Positions 21,283-31,496 of a stretch of 64,000 nucleotides of DNA are shown here, piece by piece. Made by a program: the position numbers and the translations under genes. The stretch is taken from the NCBI RefSeq assembly GCF_017875765.1, contig NZ_JAGGNA010000001.1, forward strand, positions 3,065,001 to 3,129,000. Reading direction: 5' to 3'. This DNA comes from Flavobacterium sp. CG_23.5. Lineage in GTDB: Bacteria; Bacteroidota; Bacteroidia; Flavobacteriales; Flavobacteriaceae. Below the pieces are notes generated by a model. That model worked only from the letters and a program-made list of their open reading frames with translations, was not told the DNA's origin and did no database searches. The first letter of the stretch is position 1. Each line of letters opens with the position of its first letter.

Positions 21283-23544
21283 ATGGCTTTTGATATTGAA
21301 ATGATTAAAAAAGTGTACGACAACATGACAACTCGTGTTGATAAAGCACGCGAAATAGTTGGCCATCCGCTTACTTTGACAGAGAAAATTTTATACAACC
21401 ACCTTTGGGATGGAACGCCATCCAAAGCTTTTGGAAGAGGTATTGATTATGTAGATTTTGCTCCAGATAGAGTTGCTTGTCAAGATGCAACTGCACAAAT
21501 GGCGTTATTGCAATTTATGCATGCTGGAAAAGCTAAGGTTGCCGTTCCTACAACGGTGCATTGTGACCACTTAATCCAAGCTAAAGTGGATGCGGTGACG
21601 GATTTGGCCCGAGCCAAAACGCAAAGTAATGAAGTTTTTGATTTTCTTTCGTCGGTGTCAAATAAATACGGGATTGGTTTCTGGAAACCGGGAGCTGGAA
21701 TTATTCACCAAGTAGTTCTTGAGAACTATGCTTTTCCTGGAGGAATGATGATAGGTACTGATTCGCATACTGTTAATGCAGGTGGATTAGGAATGGTTGC
21801 CATTGGTGTTGGTGGTGCAGATGCTGTAGATGTGATGTCGGGAATGGCATGGGAATTAAAATTCCCTAAACTTATCGGTGTTAAATTAACAGGTAAATTG
21901 TCAGGATGGACTGCTCCAAAAGATGTTATCCTTAAAGTAGCCGGGATTCTTACTGTAAAAGGTGGAACAGGAGCTATCGTTGAATATTTTGGTGAAGGTG
22001 CAACTTCTATGTCTTGTACTGGAAAAGGAACTATCTGTAATATGGGTGCAGAAATTGGCGCAACTACTTCTACTTTTGGTTATGATGCTTCAATGGGACG
22101 TTATTTGCGTTCTACTAACAGAGCAGATGTTGCTGATGCAGCTGATAAAATTGCTCCTTACTTAACAGGTGATGCTGAAGTGTATGCAAATCCGGAATTG
22201 TATTTTGACCAAGTAATCGAAATCAACTTATCTGAATTAGAGCCACATTTAAACGGTCCTTTCACTCCAGATTTAGCTACACCTATTTCTAAAATGAAAG
22301 AGGAAGCCATCAAAAACAACTGGCCTTTAAAAATTGAAGTAGCTTTGATTGGTTCGTGTACCAACTCTTCTTATGAAGATATTGCTCGTGCAGCTTCAAT
22401 AGCTAAACAAGTTACCGATAAAAAATTAAAAATAAAATCAAAGTTTACTATTACTCCAGGTTCTGAAGTAGTGCGTTATACGATAGAACGTGACGGATTT
22501 ATTGATATTTTTGATAAAATGGGAGCGACCGTTTTTGCAAATGCTTGCGGACCATGTATCGGAATGTGGGATAGAGAAGGAGCTGAAAAAGAAGAACGCA
22601 ATACAATCGTTCACTCTTTCAACCGTAATTTCTCCAAACGTGCCGATGGAAACCCGAACACTTTGGCTTTCGTAGGATCTCCGGAATTAGTGACTGCTAT
22701 GGCTATCGCAGGAGATTTAAGTTTCAATCCAGTGACTGATACGTTAATCAACGAAGATGGTGAAGAGGTGAGACTGGAAGCACCAACAGGTGATGAATTG
22801 CCTAAAAACGGATTTGATGCAAAAGACCCAGGTTTTCAAGCACCAGCTGCAGACGGTTCAGGTGTTACTGTTTCTGTAAGTGAAACTTCAGAAAGATTAC
22901 AATTATTAGCTCCATTTTCAGCTTGGGATGGAAAAAACATTACGGGCGCTAAATTGCTTATTAAAGCATTTGGAAAATGTACCACAGATCACATTTCTAT
23001 GGCTGGGCCATGGTTGCGTTTCCGTGGACATTTAGATAATATTTCAAATAATATGTTGATTGGTGCTATCAATGCATTCAACCAAAAACCAAATTCAGTA
23101 AAAAACCAATTGACTGGTACTTACGATGCAGTTCCTGCTGTGGCGCGTGCTTACAAAGCGGCTGGTGTTCCTTCAATTGTTGTTGGAGACCACAATTACG
23201 GAGAAGGTTCTTCACGTGAACACGCTGCTATGGAACCTCGTTTCCTTGGTGTAAAAGCGGTATTGGTGAAATCATTTGCTCGTATCCACGAAACAAACCT
23301 TAAAAAACAAGGTATGTTAGGATTGACTTTTGCTAACGAAGCGGATTATGAGAAAATCCAAGAAGATGATACCATCAATTTCTTAGATTTAGTTGATTTC
23401 GCACCAGCAAAACCATTAACATTAGAATTCGTTCATGCTGATGGTACTAAGGATATTATCTTGGCAAACCATACGTACAATGAAGGTCAAATTGGCTGGT
23501 TTGTTGCAGGTTCAGCATTAAATTTGATTGCTGCCGAAGCATAA
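21283..23544 (+). CDS. aconitate hydratase, mitochondrial-like A type
   Basis: The 753-residue product matches the mitochondrial-type aconitase family, shorter than the ~890-residue AcnA/IRP1 type. Fe-S cluster and active-site segments are visible: [39 protein letters not shown], and [15 protein letters not shown] in the swivel domain. It catalyses the same step as acnB just upstream, so the cell has two aconitases encoded in tandem but with separate terminators. Different oxygen or iron sensitivity is one possible reason (inference). Confidence 0.96.
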   Translation: MAFDIEMIKKVYDNMTTRVDKAREIVGHPLTLTEKILYNHLWDGTPSKAFGRGIDYVDFAPDRVACQDATAQMALLQFMHAGKAKVAVPTTVHCDHLIQAKVDAVTDLARAKTQSNEVFDFLSSVSNKYGIGFWKPGAGIIHQVVLENYAFPGGMMIGTDSHTVNAGGLGMVAIGVGGADAVDVMSGMAWELKFPKLIGVKLTGKLSGWTAPKDVILKVAGILTVKGGTGAIVEYFGEGATSMSCTGKGTICNMGAEIGATTSTFGYDASMGRYLRSTNRADVADAADKIAPYLTGDAEVYANPELYFDQVIEINLSELEPHLNGPFTPDLATPISKMKEEAIKNNWPLKIEVALIGSCTNSSYEDIARAASIAKQVTDKKLKIKSKFTITPGSEVVRYTIERDGFIDIFDKMGATVFANACGPCIGMWDREGAEKEERNTIVHSFNRNFSKRADGNPNTLAFVGSPELVTAMAIAGDLSFNPVTDTLINEDGEEVRLEAPTGDELPKNGFDAKDPGFQAPAADGSGVTVSVSETSERLQLLAPFSAWDGKNITGAKLLIKAFGKCTTDHISMAGPWLRFRGHLDNISNNMLIGAINAFNQKPNSVKNQLTGTYDAVPAVARAYKAAGVPSIVVGDHNYGEGSSREHAAMEPRFLGVKAVLVKSFARIHETNLKKQGMLGLTFANEADYEKIQEDDTINFLDLVDFAPAKPLTLEFVHADGTKDIILANHTYNEGQIGWFVAGSALNLIAAEA

Positions 23545-23590
23545 TTAGAAGTAGTAAATGACCCAATTATAGCGGTCAGTTTAACATAGA

Positions 23591-23654
23591 AAGTGTTTAG
23601 TACTTTAGTTTTCCGTAATTCAATACGGAAACTAATTACTGAACACTTTTTTTT
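23591..23654 (+). terminator. long intrinsic terminator after the second aconitase
   Basis: A long imperfect hairpin is formed by AGTGTTTAGTA with TTACTGAACACT and, further in, AGTTTTCCGTA with TACGGAAACT. Eight T residues follow. It lies 46 bases after the aconitase stop. Confidence 0.88.
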
Positions 23655-23702
23655 ATTCTGAATTTATTTCAGAATCTATTCAGAATCTATTCTAATGAAG
23701 AT

Positions 23703-23860
23703 TAGAAGCTTATCCTGCTGTCCATTTCAAGCTTTTTCGTGTCATTTCTTTTTTCCAAGACCAAAAAGGAGCTTCCTGCGGTCGCTCTTTTAGGTCAGGA
23801 AAAATATGCAATTCCACTTCAAAAGGCTTTCCATTTCCATCAGGGCTAGGTTAGGGAAAT
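23703..23860 (-). repeat. dispersed intergenic repeat, copy 3 (minus orientation, diverged)
   Basis: Read on the minus strand it begins with CCTAGCCCTGATGGAA, continues through CCTTTT, and after a variable middle ends with AAAAAGCTTGAAATGGACAG. This parallels the copy at 33593 (GATGGAAGCGGCATCCTTTT, then AAAAAGATACAGCGAACAGC). GC content is higher than in flanking DNA and no ORF is present. From memory, elements of this pattern recur in Flavobacterium intergenic regions. Confidence 0.5.
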
Positions 23861-24333
23861 AAATAGAAAATTCGATTTCTCAATTATAATTTTAACAATC
23901 TTTAAGAAAAAGTTTAACATTAATTTTTCTTAAAAAAATTGGTAGAACAATCTAAAGGGGTCATTTTTGCAAAAGAAAGATTAAAACGTCAGACTTTAAT
24001 TTAACAATTTTTTTCTTAGAAGAATGCAATTAAAAAAGAAAAAAGTAGTTATTATATAAGAAATTTGAAAAGTTTTGATACAAAAAGTTAGTTTTTTTGA
24101 TTATTAAGTTTAAATTAGCTTTTTAGGAAATTCCAACTTTTACTTAACAGAAATAAGAATCAGTTTAAATTCCAAATTTATTAAATTTTCCTTTTTTTAT
24201 TTTCATTATGAAATATTTAGTCAGAACAGTGTTTTTTATCAGTTAAGAATTTAATAGCAGCGAGATTCAATAATTATATCCCGGAATCGCTGATAGGAAT
24301 AAAAATGGGATAGTTAATTTGAAGAATGTAATT
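23861..24333. other. AT-rich spacer upstream of the LysM-NlpC/P60 gene
   Basis: This stretch of about 470 bases is very AT-rich with poly-T and poly-A tracts. I see no ORF, RNA gene or clear promoter box in it. It presumably holds the promoter and leader of the cell-wall hydrolase gene downstream. Confidence 0.4.
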
Positions 24334-25818
<1,485 letters not shown>

Positions 25819-25850
25819 TAATTAACGAAAAAAAAATATATTGTAAATCA

Positions 25851-25879
25851 AACTCTCAACAAAAATTGAGAGTTTTTTT
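25851..25879 (+). terminator. intrinsic terminator after the LysM-NlpC/P60 gene
   Basis: AACTCTCAA pairs with TTGAGAGTT around a CAAAAA loop, followed by seven T residues, 32 bases after the stop codon. Confidence 0.9.
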
Positions 25880-26118
25880 ATGGAATTTTTTCCCCGTTTT
25901 ACTCATTTGAAAGGTAGGCTTTTTTTTTAATAACCTAAAAGAGCTCTTAATAAAAGAACTCTTTCAGGTCACAAAAAATAAATAATCATTTTTTAAACAA
26001 AACTTTACTGCCAAAATAACTTTATGATAGTACGTGTAGATTTGCTTTTGCAAAATATATACATTTATGGGAATCATTTTATATGCAAATCTATTTTAGT
26101 AGAGCATTAAAAGAAGTA

Positions 26119-26571
26119 TTATGCAATTGCTCCACTTAATTGTTTAACGGTATTGTGATCAGCTCTTAATACTTCAAGTTGAGATTTTAACATGTTTTGT
26201 TGCTCAAATGATAAATCAGTTGAAGCGTCTTTTAGTGTATCTTCATAGTTGTCTTGCGCAACACCTTCACCATATTCGCAGGAGTTTAAAATCGCTTTTC
26301 TGTCTTTTCCGGTAAGTGCAGCTTTTACATCCATCCACACTCTGAAAAATTTCCCGGTGACTCTAGTTCCTTCAACTGGTTCTGCACCCAATCGGTGTAC
26401 CTCGGAAGTAAGTTCAGATTTACACTTTTCACTCGTTTGTTTAAATTGAGTAAATAATGCTTTTAAATCGCTTTCATCTGTTTCATCGGTAGCTGTTTTA
26501 TACCCTTCAATACGATCATTATTAATTTCGATCAAGTTGTTTAACAGGCTAATTGTTTTTTCATTTTCCAT
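26119..26571 (-). CDS. PA2169-type four-helix-bundle protein (ferritin-like, DUF2383)
   Basis: The 150-residue, highly helical product matches the PA2169/DUF2383 family: it opens with SLLNNLIEINNDRIEGYKTA and has a central GKFFRVWMDVKAALTGKDRK segment. These proteins adopt a ferritin-like four-helix bundle. Their function is unclear; they are often linked to stress or stationary phase. No signal peptide is present, so it should be cytoplasmic. The next gene on this strand (27003-27449) is an unrelated helical protein, and the two may respond to the same conditions (inference). Confidence 0.82.
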   Translation of the reverse strand: MENEKTISLLNNLIEINNDRIEGYKTATDETDESDLKALFTQFKQTSEKCKSELTSEVHRLGAEPVEGTRVTGKFFRVWMDVKAALTGKDRKAILNSCEYGEGVAQDNYEDTLKDASTDLSFEQQNMLKSQLEVLRADHNTVKQLSGAIA

Positions 26572-27002
26572 TTTTATAGTCTTTTAGATTATTTTTTTTA
26601 TTATATTATAAAGGTATAAAGGTTTTATAATTAGTTTGTTATGATATTTTTTTTAAAATTTATATCATTTACATATTAACATTTTTATAAGGAAAATTTT
26701 GTCGTGCAGTATTGTTTAAGATAAAAAAACACTAAAATAAATTTTCACAGGCATAAATCCGTTTCTAAAAAGGAATCTGTTCCAGTAATTGAACTTTACA
26801 ATCATGAATTGAAATTTAAAACAGTAAATAAATTTTTACAGGAATAGATTTCAGAAATGAATTGCCCCCATAAATTCAGACAGGTATTGGGGGCAGTTTT
26901 ATCAGTATAAAATAGATTTTAAAAGTTAGACTTGTAATCAGGAAATACGCCCTTCTCAATACCGTATTTTTACATTCATTGTTAGCTGTAGTCTTTGTAT
27001 GT
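26572..27002. other. 431-base spacer with a GC-rich hairpin at 26861-26900
   Basis: Most of this spacer is AT-rich and non-coding. One clear hairpin pairs TGCCCCCA (26863-26870) with TGGGGGCA (26888-26895) and is followed on the plus strand by GTTTTA, so it could be a weak plus-strand terminator, although no plus-strand gene precedes it. A 40-codon open stretch near 26730-26850 has no start codon and resembles nothing I know. Confidence 0.4.
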
Positions 27003-27449
27003 CTACGGCATAAGTCTTTTTTTAATTTCTTTTTTTATAGCTTGCTCTGTAATTGCGAATGTTTCCTTTTTGTTTTTTCTGAATTTTTTCACGAAATCGG
27101 CAATCTCATTCTCCAATTCTTCATGTTCACTTCTAAATTGATGTGAATCATATTTAAAAGGATCATCAATAAGTTCGGACAGATGCATCAAATGTTTGGC
27201 TGTTTTCTGGACCAATTTATCATATTCTTTGATTTCGCCCGACAAGCCAGTGGTTAATTCCTTCATTTCAGCTAAGTTGTCCTTTTGGGCTAACCAAAGA
27301 AAATATTTGTCGATAAGATGATATAAAAAATCCAAATCATCTTTATAGAATTGTAAGTCAGATAGCCAGTGCTCCGTCACTGTATATAAGTGTTGCCACT
27401 CGGCTTCCCACGTAAAATTACCTTTTGGTCGGTATCTTAAATTTTCCAT
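27003..27449 (-). CDS. hypothetical helical protein
   Basis: I do not recognise this 148-residue protein. It opens with MENLRYRPKGNFTWEAEWQHL and continues as a predicted helical bundle rich in Glu and Lys, with a basic C-terminus (KKEIKKRLMP). There is no signal peptide or membrane segment. It shares the strand with the PA2169-like gene but is 431 bases away. Normal codon use and a clean single frame argue that it is a real gene. Confidence 0.65.
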   Translation of the reverse strand: MENLRYRPKGNFTWEAEWQHLYTVTEHWLSDLQFYKDDLDFLYHLIDKYFLWLAQKDNLAEMKELTTGLSGEIKEYDKLVQKTAKHLMHLSELIDDPFKYDSHQFRSEHEELENEIADFVKKFRKNKKETFAITEQAIKKEIKKRLMP

Positions 27450-27674
27450 GATAACTATTTATTGGTGAACTATTAATTTTTATACTCGGATTGTAGTGTG
27501 CCGGCTCAATACTAAACTGTGCCAATTAGTTTTGAAAGATGCGTAAATATTTCTGCTTGTAGTTATTGTAGGTTAGGAAAATTAATAACTTTTAAGTGCT
27601 ACGAATTGGGGATTTTAAAGCACTGACTTTCATTTAAATAAGGTACTAAATATACAAAAAAAATATCAAATGGA

Positions 27675-27836
27675 TCATTTTAATAACCCGATTTTGTTGT
27701 TGATTTCCTGAACTAAATCATTCTTATCATCTGTTTTATTGGTATAAACAGCTGCTATTTTGAAGATAAAGCCTTCATTCTCTTTTATTGCTGCTATAAA
27801 TGTTTCTTTTTTATCCCGTAATAATTTACAATTACG
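27675..27836 (-). pseudogene. remnant of an ECF sigma factor (region 2 only)
   Basis: The minus strand reads RDKKETFIAAIKENEGFIFK, then IAAVYTNKTDDKNDLVQEI, before running into a non-homologous tail and a stop at 27675. This matches the N-terminal helices of ECF sigma factors, where ENEG-I-FKI and a DDxxDLxQEI element are typical. There is no start codon, an in-frame stop lies just upstream, and region 4 is missing. It is therefore a decayed fragment. Confidence 0.6.
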
Positions 27837-27974
27837 TTACCGATATTAGATTAGTGTACAACTTGGTGAAAAGATCACACTTTTGAAGATTTTTTTTTTG
27901 ACTTTCTATATGTATGGGATAAAAAGTTGGCAGACTTTCTCTTTAATTAGAAATCTATACATGGTTCAACGTTG

Positions 27975-28137
27975 TCAAAGGATGCTAACGGCAAACTCTG
28001 CCCAAATGAGAAGTTGAATTGATAGAATAACCAAGCTAAACGCAATTCGGAGGTTGGTTTTCTTTACCTTGCTCATTACAAGGTCAAGCATCAGACCCGT
28101 AATGAGCAATAAGACACCAGCAGCAATAAAATCGAAA
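27975..28137 (-). pseudogene. remnant of a small conserved membrane protein (C-terminal half)
   Basis: The minus strand encodes FDFIAAGVLLLITGLMLDLV, followed by SKVKKTNLRIAFSLVI and a second hydrophobic segment ending AEFAVSIL and a stop. I recall this pattern (two transmembrane helices around a basic KVKK loop) from a small Bacteroidota membrane family. Its N-terminal half is replaced by amidohydrolase-like sequence in another frame, so the gene is not intact. Confidence 0.5.
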
Positions 28138-28169
28138 AAAGTCCATTGTGAAACCTGAATATAATGTTC

Positions 28170-28445
28170 GCTTCACATAAATGGGAGTAAGTATGACAAT
28201 CCATTAATCCGGGTAATACTGTGGCATTACGTAGGTCAGTGATTTCTATATTTTTGAGAATTGTAATATCGCTTCCAATTGTAATAATCCTACTGCTATC
28301 AATCAATATTATTTGATTTGTAAGGACTTTTCCGCTTAAAACATCAATCATTTTCCAGCTTTTATTGCTTTGATTTTTGATTGGGCAAAGGATACATTAC
28401 GCGCTGCAATTAAGATGAACGAAAATGAGAGTAGAATTTTTTACA
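28170..28445 (-). pseudogene. remnant of a secreted amidohydrolase (5' part)
   Basis: Starting near 28443 the minus strand reads ATG-TAA, then KILLSFSFILIAARNVSFAQ, a signal peptide whose second codon has become a stop. It continues SKIKAIKAGK, shifts frame, and goes on MIDVLSGKVLTNQIILIDSS to TVLPGLMDCHT. That pattern is the N-terminus of imidazolonepropionase-like amidohydrolases; the metal-binding HxH is broken (HTYSH). The rest of the enzyme is absent. An 86-codon ORF from 28351 is therefore only a fragment. Confidence 0.65.
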
Positions 28446-28528
28446 TCGTTTGAACTTTTGAGTTAGGGAAAGTTAAAGTCCTAGCTGGCGAAGTCTCCCG
28501 ACTTTGTGCAATTCTTAAAGCTTTAGTA

Positions 28529-28595
28529 ATCGCGTCGCAAACGCTGCGATATCAGTTTAAATTAAAATTGGCACTCGTTGCAAACGAGCGCCAAT
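28529..28595. repeat. REP-like hairpins, solitary copy
   Basis: ATTGGCACTCGTT and AACGAGCGCCAAT (28567-28595) form a hairpin around GCA with one A/C mismatch. The REP hairpins flanking the transposase at 30.6-31.3 kb share the layout GGCAC...GTTTGC/AAAC...GCGC with the same internal A/C mismatch. A second, poorer hairpin (ATCGCGTCG / CGCTGCGAT) sits at 28529-28550. Together they look like a degenerate REP pair in the decayed-gene region. Confidence 0.5.
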
Positions 28596-28662
28596 TGGAG
28601 AAAGCTAAGTAATGAGAAGAATTGCAATATATTAGTTAAAAAATAAAAAGAAAGATGATTTT

Positions 28663-29559
28663 TTATTTCAAAAAATCCTCTTTCTTGTATGCTGGATTAG
28701 GATATTTATAAAATCCTTCACCTGTGTCGAAGCCTAATTTACCTTTGTCAATAAAATTCTCTTTTAAATATTCTACTGTTTTAATTTTTATTGGATCTTG
28801 TGTAGCATCCGCAGCCATTTTGTTGATATTGTAGGCAGTTGTAATACCAACAACATCTAAAATTCCAAAAGGACCAACAGGCGCTCCTGTTGCAACCATC
28901 CACGTTTTATCAATTGTTTCTACATCAGAAACTCCTTTTATCAATAAGTTGGTTGCAGCATTTAATAATGGCACTAACAGAGAATTTAGAATGTAACCAG
29001 GCTGCTCTTTATATAATGGTAAGGCCACCATTCCTATAGTTTTTGTAAAGGCTACAACAGCATCAAAAACTTCGGTCGCAGTTCCTGGATGTCCCATTAT
29101 TTCTGCTGTGTTGTGCTTCCATATTTCATTTGCAAAATGCAATGCTAAAAATTTTTCTGGACGTTTGGTAAACTCTGCAAATTGGCTGGGTAACATGGTC
29201 GAAGAATTAGTGGCAAATATGGTTTTATCCGGAGAAACTGCGGCTAATTTTTCGTAAAAGGCAATTTTAATATTTGGGTTTTCAGGAACGGCTTCGATCA
29301 TTAAATCGGCATTTTTTACGGCTTCTGCTAAATCTGATGAATAACCTAAATTAGCATAAGTCGCCTCTAATTGTTCTTTCGTTGCCTGCAAATCGCTTTT
29401 ATAGGCTTCGCTTAAAACGCTGAATTTTGTTTTGGCTTTGGCCAAAACTTCGTCATTAATATCATATATGGTAACATTATAACCATAAAAAGCACTTTGA
29501 AAGGCAATTTGATAACCCAAAACACCGCTACCGGCAACAGTTATATTTTTAAAGCTCAT
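28663..29559 (-). CDS. 3-hydroxyacyl-CoA (3-hydroxybutyryl-CoA-type) dehydrogenase
   Basis: The 298-residue product begins with an NAD-binding fold (VAGSGVLGYQIAFQSAFYGY) and a DIND motif after strand 2. The family signature follows, with FATNSSTMLPSQFAEFTKRP and ALHFANEIWKHNTAEIMGH, where the His-Glu catalytic pair is expected. It oxidises 3-hydroxyacyl-CoA to 3-ketoacyl-CoA, as in beta-oxidation or butanoate metabolism. It is transcribed in the same direction as the next dehydrogenase (30521-29661) with a 101-base gap. Confidence 0.9.
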   Translation of the reverse strand: MSFKNITVAGSGVLGYQIAFQSAFYGYNVTIYDINDEVLAKAKTKFSVLSEAYKSDLQATKEQLEATYANLGYSSDLAEAVKNADLMIEAVPENPNIKIAFYEKLAAVSPDKTIFATNSSTMLPSQFAEFTKRPEKFLALHFANEIWKHNTAEIMGHPGTATEVFDAVVAFTKTIGMVALPLYKEQPGYILNSLLVPLLNAATNLLIKGVSDVETIDKTWMVATGAPVGPFGILDVVGITTAYNINKMAADATQDPIKIKTVEYLKENFIDKGKLGFDTGEGFYKYPNPAYKKEDFLK

Positions 29560-29660
29560 AATTTTTTACTTTTAAAGTTATTTATTCTATTATTATTGTT
29601 ATTACTCCGGTTTGTGCTAAAGATTGCAGCGGTGTAATGATATCCAGAAAATTCTGGGTA

Positions 29661-30521
29661 TTACTTGTTTTTTAAACTGCTGATTATTGCCATGACATCT
29701 TGATCGCCTAGTCCTTCTTTTTCTGCTGCTGCATAGCTGTCATACAGCGGATGAATCAACGGGGAATCGAGTCCGGCTTCTTTGGCCAACCTTAAATCTT
29801 TGACCAGATGTTTTAACGCAAAAGCCGCAGGATACGAGTCGTTCAGAATGGAAGGTGTTTTGATATTCGTAATTCCGTTACCGCAGGCGCCTTGATTGAT
29901 AATGTTGAGCATGTCTTCTTTGCTCACTCCATTTTTCTCGGCAAATAAAACGGTTTCGGCTAATCCTTGAAGATTTAATCCCAATAAGTAATTGATCGCT
30001 AATTTAGCTGAACTTGCTACGCCCGGTTCTCCTACGTGAATGGCAATTTTACCCAAAACGTCAAATATTGGTTTGGTCGCTTCGAAGTCTTCTTTTGAAG
30101 CTCCTACAAGAATGACCAGCGTTCCGTCTTGTGCCGGTTTTACACTTCCAGAAACGGGAGCATCTATGAAATGCACGTTATGTTGGTTGCAAATAGTGTT
30201 TAAATAGCGGGACGTTTCCGGGGAAACCGTGCTCATATTGATGATGGTTTTGCCCGCTGATGTTGCAGACAATAAACCCGTTGGTCCCTCAAAAACTTCT
30301 TTGACTGCTGCGTCATTGGATAACATGGTCAAAACTACGTCACAAGTTTCCATAAGATTTTGCAAACTGCTTGCTGCTTTTGCTCCAGCTGTTAGTAATG
30401 GCACTTCTTTATCTTTGGTACGATTGAAAACGGAGACTTCAAAACCTGCTTTGAGTAGGTTCATAACCATTGGATTTCCCATGTTTCCAAGACCGATCCA
30501 TCCTAATTTTAATGTATTCAT
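29661..30521 (-). CDS. NAD(P)-dependent beta-hydroxyacid dehydrogenase (3-hydroxyisobutyrate dehydrogenase family)
   Basis: The 286-residue product starts with the dinucleotide fold LGWIGLGNMGNPMVMNLLKA and contains the family substrate loop FIDAPVSGSVKPAQDGTL and the catalytic-lysine helix GVASSAKLAINYLLG. The family reduces or oxidises short beta-hydroxyacids, for example 3-hydroxyisobutyrate, tartronate semialdehyde or succinic semialdehyde/glyoxylate. The exact substrate cannot be read from the sequence. It lies just upstream of the 3-hydroxyacyl-CoA dehydrogenase, so the two may share a transcript. Confidence 0.88.
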   Translation of the reverse strand: MNTLKLGWIGLGNMGNPMVMNLLKAGFEVSVFNRTKDKEVPLLTAGAKAASSLQNLMETCDVVLTMLSNDAAVKEVFEGPTGLLSATSAGKTIINMSTVSPETSRYLNTICNQHNVHFIDAPVSGSVKPAQDGTLVILVGASKEDFEATKPIFDVLGKIAIHVGEPGVASSAKLAINYLLGLNLQGLAETVLFAEKNGVSKEDMLNIINQGACGNGITNIKTPSILNDSYPAAFALKHLVKDLRLAKEAGLDSPLIHPLYDSYAAAEKEGLGDQDVMAIISSLKNK

Positions 30522-30613
30522 AGTTTTTGTTTCATTTATATTATTTGCTCTTTGTGGGTATTTAAAATATTGGTTTTATCCATTTCGTTTTTTTTTAATG
30601 CTCGATTTATAGA

Positions 30614-30646
30614 CAATCGTTAGCGCAGTTTTTCAAACTGTGCCCA
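30614..30646. repeat. left 33-bp REP inverted repeat of the RAYT element
   Basis: CAATCGTTAGCGCAGTTTTT followed by CAAACTGTGCCCA is repeated in inverse orientation at 31289-31321, with 31 of 33 bases matching. Each copy is itself a hairpin (GCGCAGTTT / AAACTGTGC). It lies 14 bases beyond the transposase stop. Confidence 0.88.
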
Positions 30647-30659
30647 TTCCAATTGGGAG

Positions 30660-31214
30660 CTAATATAATTCTAATAAAATTACCTCTAATTCATTTTCTA
30701 ATGCAGCATAATTTCTTGCAGAACTGAAATAGTAATCTTCTGGCAGCGTTACAATCTTATCTTTTACAGGATTGTTGTGAATGTAATCCATTTTTTGTTT
30801 TATAAATTTATTACTAAATATATGTTCCGCATGATAACCGTTTTGCCAAACTTTATATTGTTGTTCTTGTTTTAAATGGGCACAAGCTTTTTTAAAATAA
30901 TCCAACATCCATTCTCTTCTGCTTTCCGGCTGTTCAATAATTGTCTGAATAATTTTTTTGGAGGTGAATTTTTTAAAATCACGCATCACATCTGATAAAA
31001 CAAAACCATTTGTTGCTTTGCAAAGCAAATGAATATGGCTGTGCATAATACAATATCCATAGATTTCTAATCCTTTTTGATTTTGACAATAGTGTAACGC
31101 TTGAATAATAATTTGTTTTTGATTTAATCGTGTAAAAACATCTATCCAACCCACTGTAGTAATCGTTATAAAATAAGCGTCTTCTGTTGTTGTGGCTTTA
31201 TACTTTGTAGACAT
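30660..31214 (-). mobile_element. REP-associated tyrosine transposase (RAYT, Y1_Tnp / TnpA_REP family)
   Basis: The 184-residue product carries the HUH motif HSHIHLL near residue 58 and the Y1 transposase helix NGYHAEHIFSNKFIKQKMDY with the catalytic tyrosine region, followed by HNNPVKDKIV. RAYTs are single-copy, domesticated relatives of IS200/IS605 transposases that process REP hairpins. The gene lies between two nearly identical 33-bp inverted REP hairpins, so element and target repeats are together. The frame is intact and probably functional. Confidence 0.9.
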
Positions 31215-31230
31215 TTTTTATTTTAAAAAT

Positions 31231-31261
31231 AACAAAAAGCCATGAATAATTCATAGCTTTT
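31231..31261. terminator. palindromic hairpin upstream of the RAYT gene
   Basis: AAAAAGCCATGAAT and ATTCATAGCTTTTT pair almost perfectly around the centre, with A- and T-runs on both sides. It could insulate the transposase from minus-strand transcripts entering from the restriction-modification genes, or form part of the element end. Confidence 0.5.
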
Positions 31262-31288
31262 TGTTTTTTTTATATTATTTGGTCATTG

Positions 31289-31321
31289 TGGGCACAGTTT
31301 GCAAAACTGCGCGAACGATTG
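31289..31321. repeat. right 33-bp REP inverted repeat of the RAYT element
   Basis: TGGGCACAGTTTGCAAAACT followed by GCGCGAACGATTG is the inverse complement of the left repeat at 30614-30646, with two mismatches. It lies 74 bases upstream of the transposase start. Just beyond it, ATATCAGCG(C/A)GGTCG occurs twice (near 31326 and 31357), probably another REP-derived direct repeat. Confidence 0.88.
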
Positions 31322-31384
31322 AAGCATATCAGCGCGGTCGGGCTAACGATTGTGGGATATCAGCGAGGTCGATCACTTACTGAT

Positions 31385-31496
31385 GTTTATATTGAACTCA
31401 ACCCATCTCTTTGCTAACCACCGTATACGAGACCCGTACGTACGGTGGTGTGAGAGGCGCACTCCGTTCCATTAGGGGCGGAGCCGTCTACTCGAT
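31385..31496 (+). mobile_element. 3' remnant of a group II intron (domains V and VI)
   Basis: ACCACCGTA (31417-31425) pairs with TACGGTGGT (31441-31449). Inside, TACG pairs with CGTA around a small loop, leaving a 2-nt bulge: the shape of group II intron domain V. The trailing GTGTGAGAGG and a second hairpin (CTCCG / CGGAG) fit domain VI, and the element ends TCTACTCGAT with the expected final AY. No intron reverse transcriptase or 5' end is present, so only the 3' tip survives. Its end overlaps the methyltransferase stop codon on the other strand. Confidence 0.75.

Noticed and set aside
26730..26850. Open stretch of about 40 codons in the spacer left of the hypothetical helical protein
   Set aside because: No start codon and no family resemblance; a decayed gene is possible but cannot be supported.
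28091..28351. 86-codon amidohydrolase-like ORF as a real gene
   Set aside because: It is only the middle of a decayed gene: the true start is frameshifted away and the metal-binding motif is broken.
31322..31372. CRISPR-like spacing of ATATCAGCG(C/A)GGTCG repeats
   Set aside because: Only two imperfect copies, adjacent to a REP hairpin and without cas genes; REP-derived repeats explain them better.
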